64,000 bases of DNA, from contig VXAZ01008180.1 of assembly GCA_013399875.1 (NCBI GenBank), positions 1 to 64,000 on the forward strand, given 5' to 3'. Below the pieces are notes generated by a model that worked only from the letters and a program-made list of their open reading frames with translations, was not told where the DNA came from and searched no databases. Of this stretch, positions 1-13,200 are shown piece after piece (position 1 is the stretch's first letter; each line of letters opens with the position of its first letter). Source of the DNA: Gymnorhina tibicen (taxonomy: Eukaryota > Chordata > Aves > Passeriformes > Artamidae). Position numbers and translations under genes: made by a program.

Positions 1-147
1 CTGGGCAGCTTTGTCTCCCATGGAAGGAGAACACAGGGAAACCTAGTCTGGGGAACTCCTCCATGCTTGGATATCTGCAGAGCTCCCTGGGACTTGGTTA
101 CACCAAGCTGTCCACAGAAGGGGCTGCCTGAGGGCTCTGCTCCTTAC

Positions 148-204
148 CTGTAGGTTTTGTGGGTGTCGGCACTGTTGTGTTAGCAGGTGTTTCAGCAGGG
201 CTTT
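148..204 (-). CDS. MUC13: MUC13-like exon 2, Pro/Thr-rich
   Basis: This 57-bp exon is phase 1-1. Its acceptor follows CCCTTCATCAG and its donor is GTAAGGAG. It encodes the short mucin peptide [18 protein letters not shown] with one N-glycosylation sequon (NTT). Being symmetric it can be skipped without a frameshift. Confidence 0.62.
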
Positions 205-3042
205 CTGATGAAGGGAAAAGAAAAGAGATGGCAGCACTGGGGAATTCTTTGCATACAGGACAATTTATGAGCAGATAAGTGTGGAGGGAACTGTGTGTGA
301 CTGAGCAGCCACACCTCTGGGCAGCCTTACCTTGCCCTTTTGTCTGTCCCCAGGCCCTGTGTGCCATTGGTGTTATTTTTTCTCTCCTAGTCCTTCTCTC
401 ACACCCTGCTCTTGCACTCCTCCTTACCAGCAGCAGGTTTGTGCCCTCCCTGCCTTTCTCCTCCCAGTGATTTACTCTTGAGTTGTAGGCACACACATTT
501 CTGGGCTCAGCACTCCTGGAGCATCATTTAAAACTCCATCTATACTCTCCCAGAGCAGTGGAAGAATGACTGCCTTTGCTAACACACGCTTCTGTGCTGC
601 AACAAATTCCTGTGGCCATTGACAGCAGACTATTTCTGTTCCAGGAATGCTTCTGCTGCTGCATTTTCATCAGCAGCATCAAGACCCTCTTTCCCTGGAT
701 TACACTCCTATGCATTTAGGACAAGTTTACATTATTTTTTCTCTTTCTATTCCTTCTTTGTCATCATTATTTCTGAATGAAGAGAAACCTAGCTAAAATC
801 CGTCAATTGGTGAAAATACTGCCTCACACTTTGGTTTCAGCCTTTGTTATTGCATTTACTCTTCCAAAATATTTTAGTTATTTATTTTTAAGTTGTTGGG
901 TTTTGCTTTATTTAACCTGTGTTATTCTCAACTCTTGATATAAAGATTGAGTTCAGGTTTGAAGGGCTTTTTGCTTGTTTTGTTTTTCCCAGATGTAAGA
1001 AGAACAAGTAATAAACCAGCCTTGCTACTAAATGTGTGATACTGACAAATGGCCAGTTTGGATCACGTAATCTAACTTTATCTGAATGAATTATTAATTA
1101 TAATAATTATTAATTAATTTATTAGTTAGGAATAAACTCTGACTTACTGCTGCTGCAATCATAATTTAATCTAAAGCATTAATAGCATGCAGGTAAGAAA
1201 CTAATGTATTTGTGGCTAAAATCCATGTCACTATCACACTCTGCACATCTCAGCAGACATTTGAAAAATAGACCCCACTTTTCTAGAGCTTTATAGGGCT
1301 TTGAAAATCCACAGTGATAAAAATCTTCTACACTTTTTTTCTGATGGTCAATTTATCTCACATAGAAAAGGCACATGCAAAAGACAAGTAATCCATTAGC
1401 CTCCTCTAGGTGAAGGGGAAACATGAGCAATTGTGCCAGTTCCCTGCCAGATCTCCTGCCACCACTGGTCACTTAGTTCTATAAACAGCATTATTTGTTC
1501 CCCAGTCAGTGTAAATGTATATTTTTCCTATAACCATGGTAATATGAATCTCTGCTGGCCACAGGCAATGGCTGTTGGAACAACAACCTGTTACAGAGCT
1601 GGCACTTTTTTTACAACAACCACTAGAGCTGGGAGGCTCTGGCTAACAGTTGTCCAGGAGCACCCTTTGGACTCAGAAAGAACAACATCTGTGGTGACAG
1701 CAGAGTGCATGAACTGCAATTGAACCTTGTGGATGGGCTTGACAAAGGCAACCTGAGCAAAGGTGGCTAATTTATGGCCCTGTGTTCCCAGACCTAACCT
1801 TGTGCGTAAGGAAACAGGATGCGTTAATGGCTTGGGCATTACTGCGGTGATAAAGAAATGGATGTTACCACCGAGGCTGTACAATAGCAGAGACATCTGG
1901 CTGCTGAGCAGGGCAGGGCCTTTGCCAGTACTATTCAAATGGACACATCCTGCAAAGCTTTTACAGTGTTTGCTTAGCATGAAAAAGGCTTCTGGGCAGA
2001 CCTATCCTGATGCATAGCCTGGTCAAGTGAAAAACTGGCATTGCTTTCAGTAACTCTTGGCGCAAGATTTTTCACATCTTGCTGTTACCTACAAGCCTCC
2101 AATCAGAAAACCAACCGACAGTCTTGAAGACTTCTATGCTTACGATTTACAGCTGAAAATTGGTCTGTAGCATACTTTGAATATAGCTGGAGTATGTTCA
2201 CTCACAGTAGTCAACAGAGACCCAGAACTGTCTGTCACCAGTTACAAGCTTAACAGGTCTTAATTTGGCTGATATCTCTGCAATTTTATCTTTATATTAG
2301 CAAGGAGTTCCTGTCCTCTCAGCTTCAGGTTGCCACGAAACTCTTCATATAGATGCTTTACTTCTGCTGATGTCTTCACCCCCTCATACCTCTCACTGAG
2401 TCTCAGGGAAAGGCAAGTTTGGCCATAGGCTCTGGCCCACAACTACCAACTTTGGCACAATGTCAGAAAACGTACTAAGCAGCTTAAGGAATTACACCTT
2501 TCATTTGAATAGACTATGGTGCAACCCTCTTGAAAGCTGGTGGTGATGTTTCCATTAATTTATTTCAACAAGAAGGCACAAAAGCTCTGTGAGCCAGCTC
2601 AGGTGAAGCTGCTTTCCAGACTGGTTGGTTAAGGAGCCTCTGGCCAAAAGGGTAGTGGGGTGGAACAGTTGCACCTTTTGTTATGACTGTAACAGAGCTT
2701 GAATTACCTGGCTTTAATATGAAAGTCCTGAAAACTGCTCTTGGAATAGGCTGAATTAGGTTAATCATAAGCACCAGTGATTTTCCATTGTTGTGTGAAC
2801 AAGGAAAGCCACTGGCTTGCAGTGACATCTTTCATCATTAATTAATCAAAATCTAGACACGCTGAATTGTGTATCACAACTGACTTCTCAACAGCTGCTG
2901 AAAGTACTAGAAAATCCATTCACTGCCACACAATAGCTACCCTTGATAAACCACAAAACAGAAGATAGTGTTTCTTACCTTTCAAAAGGCTCAACACCAG
3001 GCTGAGCCACACAGCGAGGAACACAGAGCGCCTCATTGCCAT
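148..3042 (-). CDS. MUC13: MUC13-like mucin gene, 5' part (exons 1-2), continues off the left edge
   Basis: Two coding exons can be supported: 2979-3042 (signal peptide) and 148-204 (Pro/Thr-rich). Both have GT donors, the second has an AG acceptor after a pyrimidine-rich stretch, and the junction is phase 1. The joined product starts [20 protein letters not shown] and continues into [19 protein letters not shown], which is a secretory signal followed by the start of an O-glycosylated mucin stalk. The identity is inferred. In mammals MUC13, an epithelial transmembrane mucin with EGF and SEA domains, lies immediately downstream of HEG1 on the same strand, as here. The EGF, SEA and membrane parts would lie to the left of the window. 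More short mucin exons could be hidden in the 2.8-kb intron. Another small mucin-like membrane protein cannot be excluded. Confidence 0.6.
205..2978 (-). other. Intron 1 of the MUC13-like gene
   Basis: AT-rich intron of 2774 bp, including a TTAATTA-rich stretch near 1085-1130. I see no convincing further mucin exon, although a short phase 1-1 exon could be missed. Reading frames here are short and not bounded by good splice sites. Confidence 0.55.
2979..3042 (-). CDS. MUC13: MUC13-like exon 1, signal peptide
   Basis: The exon encodes 21 residues plus one base: a basic start (MAMRR), then a hydrophobic run ending LVLSLLK. It is followed by donor GTAAGAAAC. The first ATG (3042-3040) has A at -3. 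A second in-frame ATG two codons later (3036-3034) could also be used without changing the signal. Confidence 0.72.
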
Positions 3043-3106
3043 TTCTGTTGCTGTTGCCACTTGCTGCTAAGCCTAAGAAAAAGTGCCTTTCTCTTCTGGC
3101 GTCAGC

Positions 3107-3160
3107 TCATTTAAGGTCCCAGCCACAGGTAAAGAGCTCAGCCCTGAGCTGACGTCATGG
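3107..3160 (-). promoter_or_regulatory. Likely MUC13-like core promoter with a perfect CRE palindrome
   Basis: TGACGTCA, a perfect cAMP-response element, lies at 3150-3157, about 110 bp upstream of the start codon. A TATA-like CTTAAAT (minus strand) lies at about 3109-3115, roughly 70 bp upstream of the ATG. The spacing fits a transcription start near 3080. The assignment rests on motifs and position only. Confidence 0.42.
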
Positions 3161-6100
3161 TGGCAAGTGGCAAATGATAAATTCAAGGGGTGTTTTTCTT
3201 CCTCCTCGGGCTGGGAGGAGATTTCTGGACCTGCAGTGTTGTTCCTTTATGTCATAAATACTTGAGATCTGTTGACACAAGGAAGCTACTGCTAAATGAG
3301 CTGACATGGGAACTGACGGCGCACCAGCTATCCCCTGCCAGGTTTTCACACCAACACCTTCCATGCAAATTAAATGAAGGGTGCAGTATAATCTCTTCTT
3401 AAAGAGAAAGAGGTGACCCCATCCCAAGGCATGCTAATTATGCACTTGGAAAAGAGTACCTGGGCTCCACATGCTCACTTCCCTTGCAATAAATTACCAG
3501 TACAGAGGAGCTTCATTTCTCAAACTCCAATTATTTTTTTCTTACAAGCAAAATCTTATCCCAAAGCACTTCTTACTGCTTAACAGGTAAAAAGAACCAG
3601 AAAACACCTGCACCTTTGACATCAAAGAAACAGGGCTGAGGTTGGCCCTTCTGGAAGTGACCATGGCTGTTTTGTTTGCTGCCCTCTTATGTGTGTTGTG
3701 GGCTCACTAAAGAGGGGGGCCAGGAGAAGGAGGAGCAGGCAGGACAGCCAGAAGGTGTTTGTCTTTATCCGAGTGGCAGCCTTCCTTTCTTGAGAGGAAG
3801 CGTATTCCTGCTGGGGAGACATTTGTAACCACGGATGGTCAGGCTGGAGCACAAAGCCTGCAGCAGATCTAGAAATGACAAAAAGCCCAGAAGGCCGCGA
3901 AGCAGGTAACGCTGCTGTGGTGCAGGGAAAATAGGTTGGAGACTGAGACTTTTTAACATTGCATTCCAGGAAGCTTCTGAAAATGGCCATTGAGAGACCA
4001 AGATGGGAAAAAAGATCTCTGTGGGCAGGAGATCTGGTTATCCCAAAGTCTCTTATTTTTAGCTGCCTCCCCTGTCCAAGTTCTCTAGCCTTCTGCTTTG
4101 TGCTCCAGTAAAATGCACCGCTTGAGATTAGCTGGGCCACAGTGATTTCCAGTTCCTCCTTTTCAGGCAAAGATGTAATTTCTCTCATTTTGAAGGTCTG
4201 AGTGACTCTGTATCCTGCCGCAACTGCCAGTAAAGTCTTTCTCTGAAGTAAACACAGGTTATCCCATCATTGTCAGACACAGACAAGAAGGATGAGCAAC
4301 CCATCAGTGTATCCCCTGCAATGTCACTTCTAATGGCTATGGAGCTGGTCTCTTCTGGCAGACTCCACTGCCAGCAACACAGGCAGGTTATGAACACACT
4401 TCTCAATGCCAAGTAACAGCTCAGTGTGGTAAATGTCTCTGTCTTCATCTGCTTTTGTTTGATCTTCTGTTTTAAGAACAAGAAATGCAGTCTTGGGTAA
4501 AGAACAAGAAATGCAGTCTTGGGTAATCTCCTATATTGAGAGGGTGGCTGTCCTTGAATGAAGGAGGGTGAGAGAGACCAGAAGTATTACTCAAGTCATT
4601 CCTGAGCTTAGGGTTTTCTTAAACTTTTAACTTGCACTGAACCAGGAAACACTGCTGGCTTACTGGCAGCAAAACTGGTTCTGTGCCTCTCTGCTGGCAC
4701 AGGGAATGAACGGCCTTGTCCCTCCGCAAACCTGCTCGGGATGCTGAGCCTGAAATGTGAGGTGTTTTGCCTGTGCCTTCCTTTGTCCCTCTGTCCCTGA
4801 AGCCCCTCCAGTGCAACCTGCTCCCCACATCTACTCTCAGTCCCACAGTGGCCCCCTGGCAGCCCCCATCTCACTCTGTCTGCCCCTCCAGGCCATGCTG
4901 GATTCAGCTCCTGCCCTGCTGCTGCTCTCTCCCATGCCCATTGCCCACCCCAGATCATTCAATTCTTCCAGGGCCCTCCTGACAACTGCTTTGCCATGGA
5001 GCTGACAGAATAAGAGAAGGAAGTGCCTGGGAAACGTTTGTCCCCATTGCCCTATGCCTCCCTGCTTGGCCGGTGTCCAGCCTCCACCTCAGGCCACCAC
5101 CACCCTCTCAGCTTCAGGGGACATCCAGAAACGAATCCCAAAGTCTCGTTAGAATAACGCATTTCAGTGCTGTGAGCCCCAGACCCCAGCAGGTGCTTCA
5201 GGTGGGAGTGGGTGTGCAGAGGAGGACAAACCTGGCTGTTGGAGGGTGTGTAGCAGAGCTGTATGTCACCCATCCTCTGGCAACGTCCATCGCCCAGACT
5301 TACACTCTTCAGTCTTTGTGATACACCCCGATTTTCCAAAGCTGCCTCGAGGTGCAGCTAGATTAACCCAAGTCTTAAAATCTCCCTGTTGGCTGTGGAG
5401 CAAGTGCATGGGACCAAAAGAACTGCTCAGGGCACAATTGAAAATGAGGGCCAGGTCTTCAGCAGGTGTAAATGGTGCAGCTTTGCTGCCTAGACACTAG
5501 TGGTTGATTGTGCAGTCCTGCACGTTAGAACTGTTCTCTACAGTGAACGCACATCAGGAGCTGGTGTATTACCTATATTTTTAAACTTTACTGTCATTCC
5601 TACCTGGTTGTTTATGTTTATGACAATCACAGTTTTGGCAGTGTAGGTTATTCACAATGCGAAAGCCCCAGTTTCTCCAGGAAATAATGCACTGAACAGA
5701 CATGCATCTTCACAGACCAGAACTTTCCGTCTCCGCTTGCCCTTCCCTGTACATTTTGTGACACACTGGTGGTCACAACAGGCTCTCTCCAGCAAGAAGG
5801 GTGACAGGCTCTATGCGCCCCGTTGCTCACTGGTTTGTGGGGGAATCAGTTATAGAGATATGGTGGTTTAGGAGAACAGACACAGAGAATTACCAAAATA
5901 GAACTGATACCAGTGAAATAGCAGCTCTGGTGCAATTACTAATTAAGTCATTAAGCATAAATTTAGACAATAAAAAGTTAACTGTTAGTCCAGACATACT
6001 CACACAGCCACAGCAGTTGTGATGTCCTGCAAGGAACTACAGACAGAACTTCCTTTGCAGAAATAACTCAGTAACTTTCCAGAGGCTGTAAAATCAAACT

Positions 6101-9100
6101 GTTGTGTGTCAAAACTCAGATATGACAATCAAGCACATTGAACAATTATTATGGAATAAAAAATACTCTATGTTTAGTAACAGTAGTTGCTCTGCTGCTG
6201 ATACTTGTTTACGGCAGGAAAAAGAAGTATCAAAGGTAAAGGGCCTTATTTATCTATTAGAAAGTGTATAGTCCTGCGTAGCCTCATTATGTAAGTTGCA
6301 TGTAATCAAGAGGCAATCATGCTGTCAAAAGACATACATTAAAGCAGGAAAAAATGTCTTTTACAGCTCTTTATGTGCATCAGCTCAATACCTTTTTCCT
6401 GCTCATTTTTCAATCCTATTCCTTACTAGATTCCTATACATTTTGGTATTTCATGTAAATTTGGTTCATCCACTATGTATGACATATAAAAGTAGAAATA
6501 TTTGTTTTAAGTAGCCAAAAGTTAAAAAAAAAAGAACTTCAGAAAGTCTAAATCATATATTTAGATATAGATACAGATTCACATATAATCAGGGGAAGCA
6601 GATGCTCTTTAACTTCTTTTCAGGTGGTTCCCAAGATGGTTGAGGGCACACACTAGGGATGCATTCAGCGGTCTCAGAGGCACTGGTATGCAAATCTGAA
6701 GTGGGCAGGACTGTTGAATTATGTGCTCGTCCATAAATCCAAAGATCTCTTACTTTGTCCCATGGAAATGTTGTGACCCATCCTTTTACATGTTATTTTC
6801 CTTAGAAGATACCAACATCACATAGAAAGAAGAATAACCTGAAATTGTCGTGGTGAGGGATCTCTTACCACAGGCTGAGCCGCCCTCTGCGGATGCTTGT
6901 CTCTTTTCATGGCTACTGGGGGAGCCAGATGGTGTGTTCAAACTGGCCACGGAACTTTTCACAGAACAGATGAGTCCCGCCTTAGTCCCATCCGATTGCT
7001 GTCACAGTGGCACTGCTCGGGAGCAATATCGGAAAAAATTGCCCCAACTGAGCCTATCTGCCATTGCTGCAGATGCTCTTCCACATCATGCCTCTTCTCA
7101 GCAGCCCGAGTAGAACTTGGTGTTCATCTGGATTCAAGGTGACCTCCTTCTTCCTTTGAGGAACGCTCAGCTGTGTATTCTTCACTGTCCCTGGTGGCTT
7201 TTACCGGGACAGGACTGGTCTCACTGTGGTGAGTTCCAGTCCTTTGCCCTTGCAAACAGCCCTGCTGCACCTGCCTCACCTGAGGTTTTCCTCCCCTCCA
7301 ACATGCACTTGCACACATAAACAAACAACTTCACCAATGCCAGCAAAAATTAAACTGTGGAAAAATTAAAATCAGACTAAGTTGCTTTGTGCCACCAAGA
7401 CAAATGTATCAGAACACAGCTTGTATTTCAGCTGAGCAGAATTTAGTTTGGCACAACTACCAGAACATACCCATTTCCTCTCTGCTTTTCAATTCAGTTA
7501 TTTGATCAGGAAGCACCATCAGAAGAACAAAAGAACTATTCCATTTCTTATTTTCTGGATTAGACTTATAATAAGAATTAAAACCACCTAAAAATTGCAT
7601 ATGTTTCTCTTTACAGGCAAAACTAAAGACAATAAAAAAGCAGGGACATAGTAATATTCATTGTTTTATTGTATCTTTTTATAATACTGACTAGAACGCC
7701 AGATTTAATAATATTGGATGCAGGTATAAAAATAATCCAATCCTTAAAAATTATATTTTGCTACTACAGTACTGTATAATTAGTGGAGGCTGAAAATATG
7801 ATACAACTTTAAATAATACTGGTTTGGAAAACATCCTCAGAACCCCAGAGACTTGGAAGCAAACATTCAGAGACAGAGGAGAGGAAATGGAGCAATGTCA
7901 AGAACATAAAGCAGGTTTACATTCAGGTTGTAAAGAAGCACAAACAAATGCTGAAAATTTACCTTTTGAAAGAGAGGTCGCAAAAGGTGAGCTTTACTAC
8001 TGCAATTCTGAAAGCTGCTCAAATAAATCATTATGATTTTACACACCAAGTTTGACCTTCCGCTAGGAGAAAGTCCTGTAGAATTTAATGGGGTTTAAAG
8101 CAAATGACTAAGTTTAACAGAATTTCCTTTAAAAAAGGAAGGTAATATGTATTTATCCTGTTGAGGTTTTTTTTTTTCTTTGACGTTAACCCATCCAAGC
8201 AGATTTTGTTGGAGACTTTTTATGTCCAGTGAATTCTATAGCCATATTCAAGAGAAGTGATCAGTGTTTACTGTATTCCACAGGACTTTCCCATACAGGA
8301 TTTTGCAGACCTAGAGGCTGCCTGTTGCAGTCATTAACCCAAGTAAGACTCCCATCCCTTCTAGCAATTCACTGAAATAGAGACTGAGCGATTTAGCATT
8401 TAAATACCACTTTGGAGGAACATCAGGTACCCTCTCTTAGGTGTTCCCTCAACAAGGATGCAACACAGACTAGACATGGAAGAGGTGTCTCATGCCACAC
8501 ATGACCTCACAGTACTGAAGCCACACTTCTGCAAAATAAGTAAGCACATTCTTTTTTTTTTTTTTTAATTTTGGTATTTCTTACCCTTTCATGGATATCT
8601 CTCCCGCTTTTTAATTTCAACAGTTCAAGGGAATGAAGAATTCAACTCACATTGAAAAGGTCCCAAACTCTTACAAGCACATAGGACATACCCCTCCTGA
8701 AACTAGGAGATCTTGTTTCATTTCTAAAGGGACAAGTAAGAGTGATCTGAAGACCAGTTGATATGTGTGACTGCAGGAAGCATCTCTACATCCCTAGATA
8801 TTACATGACAGGAAACAGGCTGGCTGATCAGTAAAACAACTACACAAAATTCACATTCATTCTCTTTCCAGGAAGCTGTTTCAGGTCTTGAAGCTGTTTT
8901 GTCCATTCTCACATAATAGAGGTCCTGCTACAGTAATAAGTATGCTTTAAAAAAAATTAAAATAGATACAACACGGAAAGGCAGGAACAGTATCACAGAA
9001 ATAGGCACACAGAGCCATGGGAAAGCATGTACTACACGCAGGTGACCCTGGTGGTGGAGTAATTCAGGCCTAAAAAAAAGCTTTGTTACAGTCCATGGGA

Positions 9101-10253
9101 GAGTTACCCAGTCACTGTAATGGATGCTGGATTACATCCTCTGTGTGTAAAGAGGAAAAAACATTTGTCAGCATCGGAAGAGCATTTAACTAAAACGCAT
9201 CCGTTCTTGTTAATTTAAGGAAGAAAGCTAAAGATTACTGTGAAGGAATGAAAAGTCCAGCTGGATTTGGAATGGATATGGCCACTGACCAGCATCAGAG
9301 ACAAGTCTCGGGAAAGCACTTGGTGTATCTGCAGCAGTGTCCAAACCCACTCCGTGCTCACTCACCAGGAAACAACTTGTACAAGTACTGGCACAAACAG
9401 TCTCACAATGACAAATACCTCTCTCTAACTGCAGTTTATTGCTATTTTTAAAGCCTTTTACTACCCTTCAGTGTGGAGGCAGGTAACTTTCACAAGGCTG
9501 TTCACGAGTGGTAACTCCGCACATGACTGTGCCAGCGGCTCTTATGGGAAATGTCACAAGAGCAATGAGATTCATTGCTGCTATAAAACCTAACGCTTTC
9601 AATGTGGGGGAAAGGGCACCAACCTGGACTGCTTTTTCCACTTGTAGCCAATTCAGTGCTGTGAGGTTTCAACAGTATGAAAAAACGACCCTGTGTTTTC
9701 CCAGTGCAGCTGGAAGGACTGGCCAGGGCAAGCGGCAGGACACAGGCAGACTGTATGCTCAAGATGCCTTTTGAAAAATCCCTCAAATCTGCGTTTTGCT
9801 GATCGGTTCACTGGAACTGCCTCTCCTGTTCTGACTGTCAGGGGTATTTTTGTGGGTAAGGAGTTTTGTCAGTGTAATTGGCAGAGCACCATAGCAGCAA
9901 ACACATGCCTCTCACAACTTTTCCTGTCAAGCAACAGAATTAGCACTTTTTTTCAAATTTAAGTAAAAATACACCCACACAACTGCCCATGGGCCCTTGC
10001 TGACTGCTCCCCTCACTTTCCACAAAAGCCAGGAGCAATAGCAGATTTATGAGCAGTGTTGGTGTAGTTTTTCTTCCTTTCCCCACATCTGGCTGAACCA
10101 CATGCATCCTCCATACCAAAAACATGCCACTTCCCTCTTATCCTCTTGGACAATGGAGAGTGATTCCCCTTGGGAAAAACATCCAGTGTGCTCAAAATTT
10201 TTAATTTGGGGTAGCTATAAGTAATCTAAAAGAGAGATGAGAAATAAGCTGCG
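3161..10253. other. Intergenic DNA between the MUC13-like gene and HEG1
   Basis: No gene is supported. Several frames of 60-190 codons occur, but none has recognisable domains or a consistent exon structure. A 26-bp perfect tandem duplication lies at 4475-4526, and A/T homopolymers occur near 8170 and 8550. The left part may carry regulatory DNA of the mucin gene. Confidence 0.6.
4475..4526. repeat. Perfect 2 x 26-bp tandem duplication
   Basis: A 26-bp unit beginning AGAACAAGAAATGCAG occupies 4475-4500 and is repeated without change at 4501-4526. Two identical copies suggest a recent slippage event. Confidence 0.9.
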
Positions 10254-13200
10254 TTTATTTAGACATCCTACAGGGAGTTAGGTAGTGAACAGGGAAGCAT
10301 CTGATTTTGAAAGTGGGCTTGAGGGCACATAGAGACCCTTTTTATAGCCAAGACGAGTACCAAGCCCTGCTGCACTGCCAGAGGGTGCTTTGTTTATGGC
10401 AAACACAGAGAAGATCCTGGTGGCAGCTGTGCACAGAGACAACCTGCGCTGAAACAGGCCACATCCCAGCTGTGGCCGGGTGAGTCCACGCTGCTGGGGT
10501 GAGGCAGCGAACGCATGCAGTTAAATAACCATCATAAATCGTGACACAACACAGTGCACTGCACCCACCCCTTCTGTCCTGGCAGAGCTGGGAGCGAGTG
10601 GTGCCTGGCTGAAGACAGAAGCACTGCAGCACAGGTTGAAGCTGGGCTGGTGGAGAGCCAGGGGCTGAATCACCCCAGGCTGCCTCTGTCACCTTCACAA
10701 AAGCTTCCTGGATCACTGTGGGGGAAAGCACCTGCACTCATCTGGGTGCTGACTCCTCCTGCCTCCATCCCCTCTTGCCTGCTGAGCAGGGCCTCCTAGG
10801 ACACCCAGAGAAGGTGTGGTAGGTCAGGAGAGACCCTTTTCCTCCTTTTCCTGTGGACTGTGCACTGGCTCTGTGACTTCTTTCTTGCCCAAGCTAAATA
10901 GGTCAGGCTGCGATGGATAAACCCTCATGAGAAATGCCCCAATGTTTACCTCCTATAGCAGAGAGAAAATTTCGGTGCAATACTCTCTGTTTCAGAAAAG
11001 TCCAAGTTTTGCAGTCCTCACTCAGAAAATCTTGCTGGATTTATTGAGACTCTTTCTCCCCAGATACACTTTTAAGAAGAATTTGAAGACAGTTAAGATA
11101 TTAAAATTAATTACTTGCAAACTTTTGTGTGCTCTCAATTAGAAATAGTCCTATCTCAATTCCACTCAAATCCCTTGCAATTTGCAGTGTGCTGGGAGAC
11201 ACAGACCAGAAGTTTTGTTCATATGCTCTCTGTACAGAAGGATTGACCTGCAACTGTGAGTTGGTATGTCATACTTTGCCCTTTGTACTTGACACACAGA
11301 GGTTCATCTCCCAGTCTTTGAGCTAACCAAGCAGTTAAACATCTTTGCCTATAAGCATAGGCCTAAATGCTTCCCCATCCGAGGACATGCTGGCACATGG
11401 TTACATCACAGGATTGTCATCATTGCCAGGACACCTCCTTTATCACAAGCTGCTTTATTAGAAAGGGACAAAGTCCGCTGCTCGTCTACAGGCTTTGGAT
11501 TTAGATTTACTATTAATTGCAGCTTCCTCTTTTCTTTTGTAACAAAGACACAGCTCTGCTCCATACCATGGGAAAGGCAGTCCTTTCTGTCCTGGCCACT
11601 CTCAAAAACAGAGGCAACTCGCCCACACAGAAATGACCCTGCCAATCTCCTGTCTGAAGGATCCCACAGCACAGCAAATTCCTTAGTTCTCATCAGCCAA
11701 TGAATCCTGTGCAATTAAGAGATCAGCTGCTAACAAAAGGGAGAAGAACATCACTCTGATCACTGTGGCAGGGAACAGCTAATTCTTGTGCTTTCCCTGT
11801 TATAATATTTTGGATACTGTAAGTAGAGCTTTCCTTTTCCTTAGGCAGCTGTACTTCCCATAAGCATCCATTCCTTTCCCCCTGTGGCTGAGATCAGCTG
11901 TGTACTACCAGCTGCAAGGCTGATGATGATCAGACAGGCATGAAGTTGCATGCATTGTCACCAAAAGTTCATGCAAGTGCAAAGGATACTGCCCCAGGCA
12001 AGTATCCCCAGGCATCCACAAAACTCTGTTATTCTGCAAGCCCCCACTGCTGCTTCTACATAGCAGGCAAGACATGAGGCATAAAAAAGCCACTGTTTGT
12101 GTGCTATGGCTGGTGCACCAAACTGTGTCTTCTCAAGCACATCTCTGGCACCTTCCCTGTCTTGCAGTTTTGAGAAAACAGAAGCAACTGTGAGCAGGGA
12201 CCAGAAAGCTCCAAGCCAACACAGGAATAATTGCCTGTTGCTATCTCCCTCTCTCTGGGTACCTGTTCCTGACCTTTGATAGGGAACACAACAGCCTTTG
12301 CAGTGCTGGGAAAGGATCTGGGAACTCACACCATCTGTAGGATGCAAGTACCTGCTCCCTGATAGAGGGCTCCTCATCACCCCAGCTTTGCCTCCAGTGA
12401 GCAGCCACACAACACATGAGCATCCAAACTGCTGCTCTTGTTTGGGGTTAGGCACTTTGGGGATGCACCCCGTGATCCTCAGTGCTTCAGCGAGCCGAGT
12501 TACCTAATGAACTTACTTGTAGGCACCGTGTCTTTTAAAGCATGGTGGGGGAGAAGGGAGTATCAGCTTATGTACACACTGCACATATGGTGGGTTAGTG
12601 ACTACAGAATTGTGCTATTTGTTATCCTCATACAAGCAGCCACCTTGAATTAAAAGCACAATCACGTTCAAAAGGAGAAACTGCATCTGGACCTTGTATC
12701 TAAACAGGGTTTGGATGACTCAGATTAACAGTGCAGTAAAGATAAGTGGTAAATATACTTGATTATATTTCATTGTATTTCCTGCATGAGTCGGGGCAAT
12801 CCCAAGCACAAATGCAAGATGTTCGAGAATAGAAAGCAGCCCTGAGGAGAAGAACTTGGGGTGTTGGTTGATGAGAAGCTCAACATGACCCAGCAATGTG
12901 CTCTCACAGCCCAGAAAACCAATTGTGTCCTGGGCTGCACCAGAACCAGGGTGGGGAGGGGATTCTCTCCCTCTGCTCTGCTCTCCTGAGACCCCACCTG
13001 CAGCGCTCTGCGCAGCTCCGAGGGGGCCCAACATAAGGAGAAACGACTCCAGAGGAGGCCACAAAAATGGTCAGAGGCTGGAGCACTCGTCCTGTGAAGA
13101 CAGTCTGAGAAAGTTGGGGCTGTTCAGCCTGGAGAAGTGTAGGCTCCAGGGAGACCTTAGAGCACTTTCCCATAACTAAAGGAGGCCCATAGGAAATCTG

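Noticed and set aside
3622..4188. 188-codon minus-strand frame with a leucine run, between the genes
   Set aside because: No homology recognised and no exon structure; the hydrophobic run is isolated.
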